A stretch of DNA of 11,878 nucleotides from Deferribacterales bacterium UBA4806 (GTDB lineage Bacteria > Chrysiogenota > Deferribacteres > Deferribacterales > UBA228): the NCBI GenBank assembly GCA_002402635.1, contig DHGE01000107.1, forward strand, positions 26,960 to 38,837. The letters run 5' to 3'. The translations under genes and the position numbers were made by a program. Shown one piece after another: positions 1-6,888 of this stretch. The stretch's first letter is position 1. Each line of letters opens with the position of its first letter. The notes below the pieces were generated by a model. That model was not told where the DNA came from, made no database searches, and was given only the letters and a program-made list of their open reading frames with translations.

Positions 1-282
1 GCACTTTCTGATTTATCATATTCAATATACTTATATCCACAGTATGCCGATGCTTACATATCAAGGGGTACTGTGTATTTAACATTAAATAATTATAGTA
101 AAGCAATTGAAGACTTTACAGCAGCATTAAATATAAATCCCTATAAGGCTGAAGCATATTATAATAGAGGTATTGCATATAAAAATATAGGCAGGGGAGA
201 TTTGGCAATGGATGATTTTAATAAAGCCTGTCAGTATAATAGAAACCTATGCAGTTTAAATCAAATTCTTTTAAATATTTGA
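1..282 (+). CDS. TPR-repeat protein, 3' end only
   Basis: The reading frame is open from the first base, so the gene begins upstream; 93 residues are visible before the TGA at 280-282. A GTG at 73 could be read as a start, but the sequence before it is already TPR-like (ending in YPQYADAY), so it is internal. There are about two and a half tetratricopeptide repeats of 34 residues: the second helix of one repeat, a full repeat beginning ADAYISRG, and another beginning AEAYYNRG. They carry the usual small and aromatic residues plus an A-L-x-I-N-P-type turn. The tail (CSLNQILLNI) is not repeat-like and caps the array. TPR arrays bind partner proteins, and the partner cannot be deduced. No terminator is evident after it. 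Confident as a TPR protein; specific role unknown. Confidence 0.85.
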   Translation, partial: ALSDLSYSIYLYPQYADAYISRGTVYLTLNNYSKAIEDFTAALNINPYKAEAYYNRGIAYKNIGRGDLAMDDFNKACQYNRNLCSLNQILLNI

Positions 283-464
283 TTTAATTGCAGGATTTAC
301 TTATTTTCATGCATTTAGAAAAATCTACTAATAACAAATATTGTGTGTAATTTATTTATATCATTTTGAAACAAGTAAAGTATATATGCGGATATAATAA
401 TTGTATATAGTTTAACAATATATTCATATTATAAAATCTTACAAAAATATTACAAATCTTTATT

Positions 465-491
465 TTGAAGCCAATTAAGATGAGATATAAT
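465..491 (+). promoter_or_regulatory. Putative promoter of the Mth938-like gene
   Basis: A perfect TATAAT lies at 486-491, with TTGAAG at 465-470 (15-base spacer) or TTTTGA at 463-468 (17-base spacer) upstream. Initiation near 498 would leave a leader of about 20 bases containing the GAGGTG ribosome binding site at 508-513. A second TATAAT at 393-398 has no good -35 partner. The call rests on hexamer matching in A+T-rich DNA. Confidence 0.4.
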
Positions 492-517
492 TAAATAATA
501 AATATGTGAGGTGATTT

Positions 518-871
518 ATGAAAATATCAGGCGAATTTGGAAAGATAGTTATTGATGGTAAAGAGTATTCAAAGGATATTGTAATAAATAAAGGTAAAAT
601 TGAAAAAAGAAAGAAAAAAGTGTCAAAGGAATTTAAAGAAAAGGGTGGACATACACCTCTAACAGATAAAGAAGATATCCCATGGAAGTGCAAAACACTA
701 TTAATTGGAACAGGTTTTGAGGGAGCCCTCCCCATTGATGAAAAAGTAAGCAAAAAAGCCAGCAAAAAAGGCGTAGAATTAAAAATTATGAAAACAGGTG
801 ATTTAATCAATCATATAAACGAATTAGAGAATATGAATGACATTAACGCAATAATTCACATAACCTGTTAA
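518..871 (+). CDS. Mth938-like domain (DUF498) protein
   Basis: This is a 117-residue soluble protein covering essentially the whole Mth938/DUF498 domain. Visible family marks are the N-terminal FGKIVIDGKEYSKDI strand pair, the central LLIGTGFEGALPID segment, a GVELKIMKTGDLI stretch, and the C-terminal AIIHITC end. The fold is shared with the mitochondrial complex I assembly factor NDUFAF3, but the biochemical role of the stand-alone bacterial form is not established. It is lysine-rich, especially residues 23-45 (KGKIEKRKKKVSK and beyond). The ATG is well supported by GAGGTG four bases upstream. It appears monocistronic: the next gene is on the other strand and converges on it. No partner gene is adjacent. 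Confidence 0.85.
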   Translation: MKISGEFGKIVIDGKEYSKDIVINKGKIEKRKKKVSKEFKEKGGHTPLTDKEDIPWKCKTLLIGTGFEGALPIDEKVSKKASKKGVELKIMKTGDLINHINELENMNDINAIIHITC

Positions 872-924
872 CTCCTTTTAAATTAAGTACAATGCATGAA
901 TGCAACATTCTCATTAGATTCTTA

Positions 925-1617
925 TTAAATATGGGCTCCAAATAGCATACCAACAGCAGCTGTTAACCCCATGGCAAGAGCACCCCAGAAAGTCACTCGG
1001 AATGTTCCAGCAATAACCTTGGCTCCGCCAGTTTTAGCAGCAATTGCACCAAGCAAAGCTAAAAAAACCAACGAACTAACAGAAACAGTTAAAATAACGT
1101 GGTTAACACCAGAAAAAGCAGCAAGTACAACCGGTAGTGCTGCTCCAATAGCAAAAGTAGCTGCTGAAGCTAACGCTGCTTGAATTGGTCTTGCTCTGTG
1201 AATTTCTGTAATCCCTAACTCATCACGTGCATGTGTTGCCAATGCATCATGTTCCATTAACTGTTCAGCAACTTGCATTGCAAGTTCTTCATCTAACCCT
1301 CGATTAATATAAATATTTGTCAATTCTTTAAGCTCATTTTCCCAATCATTTTCAAGCTCTTTTTTTTCTCTTTCTAAATCCGATTTTTCCGTATCAGCCT
1401 GTGAACTAACAGAAACGTATTCACCAGCTGCCATAGACATAGCTCCTGCTACAAGTCCAGCTATCGCTGCTAACAGTATATTATTAAGTGTTGTACCAGC
1501 TGCTGCAACACCAATAATTAAACTGGCAGTTGAAACTATCCCATCATTTGCACCCATAACAGCAGCACGTAGCCAACCAATCCTTTCGCTAAAATGCAAT
1601 TCAAAGTGTCTGAGCAT
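925..1617 (-). CDS. VIT1/CCC1-family metal (Fe2+/Mn2+) transporter
   Basis: A 230-residue inner-membrane protein of the vacuolar iron transporter family, which moves ferrous iron or manganese out of the cytoplasm. Signatures are GANDGIVS at residues 22-29 in the first helix, and AGAMSMAAGEYVSV at 57-70 in the second. A long charged cytoplasmic insert (about 75-140) rich in Glu and Asp follows, ending in MEHDALATHARDELGI; this matches the metal-binding domain of VIT proteins. Three more hydrophobic helices lie at about 145-170, 173-195 and 203-228. The frame runs open to an ATG at 1743. I chose the ATG at 1615-1617 because GGAG lies seven bases before it, the family starts near here, and a good promoter at 1659-1686 would otherwise be inside the gene. 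Whether iron, manganese or both is carried cannot be told. Confidence 0.9.
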   Translation of the reverse strand: MLRHFELHFSERIGWLRAAVMGANDGIVSTASLIIGVAAAGTTLNNILLAAIAGLVAGAMSMAAGEYVSVSSQADTEKSDLEREKKELENDWENELKELTNIYINRGLDEELAMQVAEQLMEHDALATHARDELGITEIHRARPIQAALASAATFAIGAALPVVLAAFSGVNHVILTVSVSSLVFLALLGAIAAKTGGAKVIAGTFRVTFWGALAMGLTAAVGMLFGAHI

Positions 1618-1624
1618 ATTAAAT

Positions 1625-1628
1625 CTCC
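1625..1628 (-). promoter_or_regulatory. Ribosome binding site fixing the VIT start
   Basis: GGAG on the minus strand, seven bases before the ATG at 1617. It supports this start over the in-frame ATG 126 bases upstream at 1743, which gives an uncharacteristic N-terminal extension. Confidence 0.7.
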
Positions 1629-1658
1629 ATAAATATTTATTAATAATAAAAATATGCT

Positions 1659-1686
1659 TTAATATAATAGAGACATAATTTGTCAA
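1659..1686 (-). promoter_or_regulatory. Promoter of the VIT-family gene
   Basis: On the minus strand a perfect TTGACA (1686-1681) is followed after 16 bases by TATTAA (1664-1659). An overlapping TATATT at 1666-1661 has a 14-base spacer. Initiation near 1652 gives a leader of about 35 bases. No Fur-type 19-bp palindrome is recognisable over it, so any metal control cannot be assigned. Confidence 0.6.
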
Positions 1687-1736
1687 GTAAATTTTTGTAT
1701 TTAATAATTGTAGCTTTATTGAAGTTCCCTTGACTC

Positions 1737-1765
1737 CTGACATATGATAAAATAAGCTTTATAAA
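1737..1765 (+). promoter_or_regulatory. Promoter of the SIMPL-domain gene
   Basis: CTGACA (1737-1742), a 17-base spacer and TATAAA (1760-1765); each hexamer matches the sigma-70 consensus at five of six positions. Expected initiation is near 1772, leaving a leader of about 38 bases that contains AGGAGG at 1798-1803. It is divergent from the VIT promoter, with the two -35 boxes about 50 bases apart. Confidence 0.5.
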
Positions 1766-1809
1766 ATAATAATAAAAATATTTGTTGTATATTAATCAGG
1801 AGGAATTTA

Positions 1810-2529
1810 ATGACAGAGAGTAAATCACAATATGCTGTTGTGTTAGGTATCAGTATTTTCTTTGGTTTTTTTATTCTGGGATATTTATTATCCAATGCTA
1901 TAATCAAATTTAAAGAGTTTGAAAGAACAGTCACAGCAAAAGGATTATCTGAAAGAGAAGTTGAGGCAGATATTGTAATATGGCCTATTAAATTCACTGT
2001 TGCGGGAAATGAGCTTACAGAAATTTATAATACAATAGAAACAAATATAAAAGAGATAAAAGATTTTCTTACAACCAATGGTATTTCTTTAAATGAAATT
2101 TCATATAGTATACCATCAATCGTTGATAGAATAGCACAACAATATGGCAACACTTCAAGACCTGAATTGCGTTATACTGCTTTTCAAACAGTTACTGTAT
2201 ATTCAAAAAATATCCATGCCGTGAGGGAATTAATGGGTAGCTTGTTAGATTTAGGGAAAAAGGGAATCGTATTTGCTTCAGATGATTATGAATCTCAAAC
2301 TGAATATATTTATACAAAATTAAATGAAATAAAACCTGAAATGATAGAAGAAGCTACTAAAAATGCAAGGGAAGTAGCAAATAAATTTGCCATTGATTCT
2401 CACAGTGGTCTTGGAAAAATTAAAAAAGCATCACAGGGTCAATTTAGTATTAATGACCGAGATAAAAATAACCCTCACATAAAGAAAGTACGTGTTGTAT
2501 CAACAGTTGAATATTATTTAGTAGACTAA
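1810..2529 (+). CDS. SIMPL domain (DUF541) protein, membrane-anchored
   Basis: A 239-residue protein. A short polar N-terminus is followed by one hydrophobic segment (about residues 9-32, GISIFFGFFILGYLL core) with no clear cleavage site, so it is probably an anchor facing the periplasm. From residue 36 comes a SIMPL/DUF541 domain: the opening FERTVTAKGLSEREVEADI strand with A-D-x-V/I-x-W, a YTAFQTVTVYS strand, a region ending GIVFASDDYESQTEYIYTKLNEIKPEM, the A-x-x-N-A-R-E-V-A helix, and a closing VRVVSTVEYYLV strand. SIMPL proteins (for example BP26 of Brucella) are secreted or periplasmic and may form ring-like oligomers; their function is poorly known. The start is certain: AGGAGG lies six bases before ATG. 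Monocistronic as far as visible. Confidence 0.88.
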   Translation: MTESKSQYAVVLGISIFFGFFILGYLLSNAIIKFKEFERTVTAKGLSEREVEADIVIWPIKFTVAGNELTEIYNTIETNIKEIKDFLTTNGISLNEISYSIPSIVDRIAQQYGNTSRPELRYTAFQTVTVYSKNIHAVRELMGSLLDLGKKGIVFASDDYESQTEYIYTKLNEIKPEMIEEATKNAREVANKFAIDSHSGLGKIKKASQGQFSINDRDKNNPHIKKVRVVSTVEYYLVD

Positions 2530-2587
2530 AATATAAAAATTTTTCTAGGACTTAAGGTCAATATTACAAAAATATGGATTTTATTTT

Positions 2588-3388
2588 TTATTTAAATCCT
2601 TCGACATAAACACTAACAACATAGTCATCAAGAGATTCATTTTTTTCTAAACAATCAAAAATAGATTTATCTAAAGATACTTCCGAATTTGAATCTATGC
2701 ACGCTGAAGAGCCTTTAACAGTTACTTTTACGTTTTTTAGGCCTGCAGATTCTACTACCCTTTTGTATCCATCTATTAGTATAGCTCCACTAACACAACC
2801 TACATATGCTGCAATGTTCTTCTGAATCTTTTCTGGCAAATTTTTAAGTAGGGCAATATCAGAAATAGCAATTCTACCCCCTGGCTTTAATACTCTATAA
2901 ATTTCTTTAAAAACCTTTGATTTATCCTCAGATAAATTGATAACGCAATTACTTATAACCACATCAATAGAATTATTTTCCACAGGAAGGTTTTCAATTT
3001 CACCAATTCTGAACTCAACGTTGCTAACTCCATTTTTCTTTGCGTTCTCTATTGCTCTTTCAACCATTTCATGTGTCATATCAATTCCAATAACTTTACC
3101 ATTGGGTCCAACCTTATTTGCAGCTAAAAAACAATCAAAGCCTGCACCAGAACCCAGATCAAGTACCACCTCATTTTCTCTAAGGCCAGCAACAGCGACA
3201 GGATTGCCACAACTGAGTGCTAAATTAGCCTCTTCTGGAATAATATTTAACTCTTCTTCTGAATATCCAATAGATTTAGCAAATTCCTTATTATTTGATT
3301 CACCGCAACTGCACCCACATTGGGCAGCACCTTTTGCAACCCTACCATAAGTTGATTTAACAATTTCCTTTATTTCTTTATTTTTCAT
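2588..3388 (-). CDS. arsM: ArsM-type arsenite S-adenosylmethionine methyltransferase
   Basis: A 266-residue cytoplasmic class I methyltransferase that would transfer methyl groups from SAM to trivalent arsenic, a detoxification or biotransformation step. SAM-site motif I is VLDLGSGAGFDCFLA (75-89), followed by the acidic GIDMT loop (D103), the NVEFRIGEIENLP segment and a VLKPGGR loop (166-172). Arsenic-binding cysteines expected of ArsM are present: C60 in LALSCGNP, C148 in SNCVINLS and C198 in YVGCVSGA. The N-terminal CGCSCG cluster (24-29) is also typical of bacterial ArsM. Residues 220-266 form the small C-terminal domain. No arsR, arsB, arsC or acr3 gene flanks it, so the gene is an orphan here. 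The ATG lacks a convincing Shine-Dalgarno, but no better start exists. A related UbiE-like enzyme is less likely given the full cysteine set. Confidence 0.88.
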   Translation of the reverse strand: MKNKEIKEIVKSTYGRVAKGAAQCGCSCGESNNKEFAKSIGYSEEELNIIPEEANLALSCGNPVAVAGLRENEVVLDLGSGAGFDCFLAANKVGPNGKVIGIDMTHEMVERAIENAKKNGVSNVEFRIGEIENLPVENNSIDVVISNCVINLSEDKSKVFKEIYRVLKPGGRIAISDIALLKNLPEKIQKNIAAYVGCVSGAILIDGYKRVVESAGLKNVKVTVKGSSACIDSNSEVSLDKSIFDCLEKNESLDDYVVSVYVEGFK

Positions 3389-3408
3389 TTATAATCTATT
3401 TTAGTTAT

Positions 3409-3437
3409 AATATATAAATAATTCGATACATCGTAAA
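3409..3437 (-). promoter_or_regulatory. Putative promoter of arsM
   Basis: On the minus strand TTTACG (3437-3432), a 17-base spacer and TATATT (3414-3409), giving initiation near 3402 and a leader of about 14 bases. A small inverted repeat, CGAT-AC-ATCG (3424-3433), overlaps the -35 side; four-base arms are too short to call an operator. Confidence 0.35.
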
Positions 3438-3551
3438 GCATAAGTTTCAAAAGAATCTAATTTCAATATGACTAATCAAAATAGTAATATACTATTGCCA
3501 TAATCTATTGTTGTAATTTCTTTTCAGAATATTAAAGAAACTCTAAAAATA

Positions 3552-3579
3552 TTGACTACTACTTGTATTGTTATATATA
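3552..3579 (+). promoter_or_regulatory. Putative near-leaderless promoter of the SoxB-like gene
   Basis: TTGACT (3552-3557) is followed after 16 bases by TATATA (3574-3579); the TA repeat also allows 3576-3581 with an 18-base spacer. Initiation near 3586-3588 would leave only about 5-7 bases before the ATG at 3593. No Shine-Dalgarno precedes that ATG. Confidence 0.45.
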
Positions 3580-3592
3580 TAACTTATATAAA

Positions 3593-5200
3593 ATGACCTT
3601 ATTAAAATTTTATATTAAAATAATTACAATTAATTTTATTCTAATTTTTGCAATAACAAATGCGCATACTGATATTTTAAAACATAATAATATAAAAAAG
3701 ATAACCCTTGTATATATTGCTGATCTACATGCACAAATTGAAGAACATCAAGAATTGTTTTGGGGAAAAAATGAAGAATATTTTGATTTTGCAGGTGGTC
3801 TTGCAAGAATTTCATATGTTGTTAAAAATCTTAAAAAAGAAAACCCCTACAATATGTTATTCATGGATGCAGGAGATACATTTCAGGGCTCAGGTCCAGC
3901 TGCTTTAAGTAAAGGGGAAGCTATTATTGAACCAATAAATTCTATAGGACTCGATCTTGGCCTGCCAGGTAATTGGGAAGTTGTTTACGGTAAAGATAAA
4001 TTACTAGAAATGACGGATAAATTAAACTACCCAATTATAGCTGCAAATATGGTAGATGAAGACACAGGAAAATTACTGTATGACCCATATATAATAAAAA
4101 TCTTAGATGGGATAAAAATAGGTATTATTGGGTTCACTGATCCAGATGTCCCTGAAAGACAACCACCATCTTACAGTAAAGGTGTTATATACAGGGGGAA
4201 AGATATATTACAACCTCTTATTGATAGAATCAAAAATATTGATGGTGTTGATATTGTTATACTTTTGACGCACATAGGACTTCCAAAAGCAGTTAACTTA
4301 GCAAAAGAATTGAACAATGTTGATATTTTATTATCAGGTGACACTCATGAAAGAACTTACAAGCCTATTAATATAGGAAACACCCTTGTAGTTGAACCTG
4401 GAAGTTTTGGATCATTTCTGGGTAAAATAGATATAACAATTTCACATGGCACTATTATAGATAAACATTGGGAACTAATAGAACTAAAATCAAAAGATTA
4501 CCCAATTGATAATAATGTTCAATCAATTGTAGAAAATGCACTTATGCCATTTAATGATGAGATGAATAAAATTATTGGTTATTCAGATATCCCTCTTTAT
4601 AGATACAATGTCATAGAAACTAATATGGATAATTTATTATCAGATGCTATACGAGAAGCCACAAAGGCTGATATTGCACTTTCAAATGGCTTTAGATTTT
4701 CCTATCCTATAACAGCAGGTTACATAACAGAAAATGACCTGTGGAATATGTATCCAATTGTTGAAAAATTGAAAATGGGTAAAATATTTGGGTGGCAGTT
4801 AAAAGAATTTTGGGAAAAAGAACTTGAAAATGTTTTTTCGCCCAATCCTGATAAACAGTTTGGTGGATGGCTTCCAAGGCCTTCAGGTATGAAAATTATA
4901 TTTAATGCCTGTGCTACTTATGAAAATAGAATTGAATCAATATATGTAGGTGATAAACTTTTAGACAATAATAAAATTTATACTGTAGCTGCATGTGAAA
5001 GAGAGGGAGATCCCTTTGATGTTGTGTGTAGAATACCAGAAGTTAAAGATGTAACTATCATGAATAATACCAATCATGACGCTGTTAAACTCTATTTAAA
5101 AAATCACTCTCCAATACAAAATATAGAAATGGGGCGTGTAATTGTACAAGATTTAAAAACACCTGTCAGGTCACAATATTTTGATATAGTGTGTTATTAA
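3593..5200 (+). CDS. Exported 5'-nucleotidase/SoxB-like metallophosphoesterase
   Basis: A 535-residue exported protein. A signal peptide (K5, K9, then a hydrophobic stretch from about 10, with likely cleavage after NA at 24) precedes a calcineurin-type metallophosphoesterase domain (about 36-295) and a 5'-nucleotidase C-terminal domain (about 325-520). Metal-site motifs: ADLHA (D44, H46), DAGD (D92, D95), GNWE (N127), LTHIG (H227) and SGDTHE (D250, H252). Classical nucleotidases have GNHE and GHTH here, so the catalytic His is Trp128 and one metal-binding His is Asp250. SoxB thiosulfohydrolase also has Trp in this motif (GHWE). Other SoxB-like segments are NLLSDAIREATKADIALSNGF, followed by FRFS, and NPDKQFGGWLPRPSG. 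The substrate may be a nucleotide, a sugar nucleotide or a sulfur-linked group. No sox genes adjoin. The frame extends to a TTG at 3563, but ATG at 3593 gives a proper signal peptide and follows the promoter. Confidence 0.82.
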   Translation: MTLLKFYIKIITINFILIFAITNAHTDILKHNNIKKITLVYIADLHAQIEEHQELFWGKNEEYFDFAGGLARISYVVKNLKKENPYNMLFMDAGDTFQGSGPAALSKGEAIIEPINSIGLDLGLPGNWEVVYGKDKLLEMTDKLNYPIIAANMVDEDTGKLLYDPYIIKILDGIKIGIIGFTDPDVPERQPPSYSKGVIYRGKDILQPLIDRIKNIDGVDIVILLTHIGLPKAVNLAKELNNVDILLSGDTHERTYKPINIGNTLVVEPGSFGSFLGKIDITISHGTIIDKHWELIELKSKDYPIDNNVQSIVENALMPFNDEMNKIIGYSDIPLYRYNVIETNMDNLLSDAIREATKADIALSNGFRFSYPITAGYITENDLWNMYPIVEKLKMGKIFGWQLKEFWEKELENVFSPNPDKQFGGWLPRPSGMKIIFNACATYENRIESIYVGDKLLDNNKIYTVAACEREGDPFDVVCRIPEVKDVTIMNNTNHDAVKLYLKNHSPIQNIEMGRVIVQDLKTPVRSQYFDIVCY

Positions 5201-5233
5201 GTTGTATCCTTATAAAATATTTAATAGAATAAA

Positions 5234-5262
5234 TTGAAAAATTTTTTATATTTTTACATAAT
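5234..5262 (+). promoter_or_regulatory. Putative leaderless promoter of the M23 peptidase gene
   Basis: TTGAAA (5234-5239), a 17-base spacer and CATAAT (5257-5262). The expected start of transcription falls at about 5269, the first base of the proposed ATG, and no Shine-Dalgarno is visible. The gene may therefore be transcribed separately from the one upstream and translated from a leaderless message. Confidence 0.45.
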
Positions 5263-5268
5263 ATCTAA

Positions 5269-6126
5269 ATGACTAAATGTGTAATTCATAGTCGTAAAAA
5301 GTTATTTATTTCTATTTTATTATATTCTGTTATTTCAGTTTTTAGCTATAATATTTATGCATTTGAAGTACAATTAAGCTCTGAAACAGTTAATCCTGGA
5401 GATGCTTTTATTATTTCTATTAATGCTGATTCTGTCCCTGTAGCAAAATTTAATAATAAATTTATATCATTAAGAAGGTTATCTGAAAATAAATTTATTG
5501 GAATAATTTCTACTGACATTGATACAAAACCTGGCAATTATCCAATAAACATAAAATCTAATAATAATGAAAAAACAATAAATATAAATGTTATGGAACA
5601 TAAATTTAAAGTAACCTATTTAACTCTGCCACCTCAAAAAGTATTCCCGTCAAAAAAGGATTTAATAAGGGCTGAAAAGGAAGCTGCTATTTTAAGTAAT
5701 ATATTCAAAAAAATTACTCCACCATTATGGGAAGGAAAATTTTTAAAACCTTTAAATAACAATATTTCCACAGAATTTGGCGTTAAAAGAATTATGAATA
5801 AAGAAAAAGTAAGTATTCATAAAGGTATTGATATAAGAGGGAAAAGTGGTGAAAAAGTCCATGCAATAAATAAGGGTAGAGTTGTATTAGCCGATAATCT
5901 ATTTTTCGGCGGAAACACTGTTATTTTAGACCATGGGCAGGGTATTTACTCCATATATATGCATTTATCAAAAATAAATATTTCTAAAGGTGAAATTGTA
6001 AAACAAGGTCAAATAGTTGGGCTTGTCGGGGCAACAGGTAGAGCCACAGGGCCCCATTTACATTTTGGTATTAAGGTAGTAGGAATTGACGCAAATCCTG
6101 TCTCTATTTTTAATCTGCCATTATAA
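5269..6126 (+). CDS. Exported M23-family (LytM-type) metallopeptidase
   Basis: A 285-residue exported protein that probably cuts, or helps others cut, peptidoglycan cross-links. Positively charged R9-K11, a hydrophobic core and IYA give a signal peptide likely cleaved after A31. Residues about 33-110 form a beta-rich N-terminal domain (VNPGDAFIISI, then KPGNYPINIKS), like those that precede M23 domains in other proteobacteria-like peptidases. A charged linker follows to about 150. The M23 domain spans about 155-280: H184-x-x-x-D188 (IHKGIDIRG), YMHLS with H232, and GPHLHFGI with H265. This is a complete zinc site (H184, D188, H265) plus the active-site His, so the enzyme should be active rather than a degenerate activator. 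It lies 68 bases after the SoxB-like gene on the same strand. The ATG has no Shine-Dalgarno. Confidence 0.88.
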   Translation: MTKCVIHSRKKLFISILLYSVISVFSYNIYAFEVQLSSETVNPGDAFIISINADSVPVAKFNNKFISLRRLSENKFIGIISTDIDTKPGNYPINIKSNNNEKTININVMEHKFKVTYLTLPPQKVFPSKKDLIRAEKEAAILSNIFKKITPPLWEGKFLKPLNNNISTEFGVKRIMNKEKVSIHKGIDIRGKSGEKVHAINKGRVVLADNLFFGGNTVILDHGQGIYSIYMHLSKINISKGEIVKQGQIVGLVGATGRATGPHLHFGIKVVGIDANPVSIFNLPL

Positions 6127-6148
6127 CTATACCACTATATTTATTAAA

Positions 6149-6859
6149 CTATTTGTTATAAAATTTGCAATTATTATTTAAACATTGTTTATTAAAATCA
6201 CTAAATTCACACTTACATTCACTGTTATGATTCATTGTAATATGGAAATATTCCTTTAAATATTTTATTGTTTCTAAGAGTGCAATAAAAGTGTCTCTTT
6301 TACAACACCTTGGACCACCTGCTTTTGCTATAGATTGTAAAGTATTTGCTGTTAACATATTACTACTCTGCCATTCATCCTTTGAAAGTGGTGTTGCCTC
6401 AGTCATCAGACTCATAAAAATACCCGTACCTACTGCTGCCCCACAACACCCATAAAAGCCACAAAAACCTCCTAAAACATTCTTTGCCCTCTTTTCAGCT
6501 ACTATTAATTTTTCTTTCTTTTTAACAGGATCATTTTTCATATTATAATATGCAGTCAATAACACAGCTGGCACTAAAAAATGATGTTCAGGTCCATGCA
6601 TATTAATACTTTTATGTCGCATTAATATTATTGCTAACTCTATTGGGTCTGTCTGATTACTTTGTATGCAGTATTGCAATATCAACTCATTAGCTGAAAT
6701 ACTATGACAAGAATCACAGATATAATGCCCTTTGGAGCAGGCAACATTTGATTCAAAAACATTTTTGCAATAGTAACATTCTAATTTAGAATATTTATTC
6801 AGATAAATTAATTCACTTCCACAAACAAAACATCCAATATTATAACTCAAGTTTTTCAC
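6149..6859 (-). CDS. DUF5714-domain cysteine-rich protein
   Basis: A 236-residue protein with 17 cysteines (about 7%). The N-terminus looks like a zinc-ribbon or treble-clef: C10/C13, C28/C31, C41, C48/C51. The DUF5714 core follows: RHKSINMHGPEHHFLVPAVLL (80-100), CGFYGCCGAAVGTGIFMS (133-150), ATPL, NMLTANTLQSIAKAGGPRCC (167-186). The tail holds a further group (C215, C217, C226, C231). Cysteine pairs of this kind suggest bound zinc or an iron-sulfur cluster. DUF5714 occurs mainly in anaerobic bacteria and methanogens, often beside methyltransferase or radical SAM genes, but none adjoins here. The ORF begins at GTG (6859); AGGGTGA overlaps it and would suit the TTG at 6850 as a Shine-Dalgarno, so the start is uncertain by three codons. 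Function unknown. Confidence 0.8.
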   Translation of the reverse strand: MKNLSYNIGCFVCGSELIYLNKYSKLECYYCKNVFESNVACSKGHYICDSCHSISANELILQYCIQSNQTDPIELAIILMRHKSINMHGPEHHFLVPAVLLTAYYNMKNDPVKKKEKLIVAEKRAKNVLGGFCGFYGCCGAAVGTGIFMSLMTEATPLSKDEWQSSNMLTANTLQSIAKAGGPRCCKRDTFIALLETIKYLKEYFHITMNHNSECKCEFSDFNKQCLNNNCKFYNK

Positions 6860-6888
6860 CCTGTTATCTTAATATATTATGTTTCTCA

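Noticed and set aside
475..810. Minus-strand open frame of 111 codons opposite the Mth938-like gene
   Set aside because: Shadow of a clearly recognisable gene on the plus strand, with low-complexity Phe/Ser-rich translation and no family resemblance.
925..1617. Higher G+C of the VIT gene as a sign of recent transfer
   Set aside because: The protein is very rich in Ala and Gly, which force G+C at codon positions 1 and 2; third positions remain largely A/T as in the neighbours.
1618..1743. N-terminal extension of the VIT gene to an ATG at 1743
   Set aside because: It adds 42 residues unlike the family, has no Shine-Dalgarno, and would contain the TTGACA/TATTAA promoter.
2937..3350. Plus-strand open frame of 137 codons opposite arsM
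   Set aside because: Lies entirely over conserved ArsM codons; its translation is not protein-like and it has no ribosome binding site.
3563..3592. TTG at 3563 as the start of the SoxB-like gene
   Set aside because: It would place the predicted -10 box inside the gene and spoil the signal peptide's short N-region; no Shine-Dalgarno supports it.
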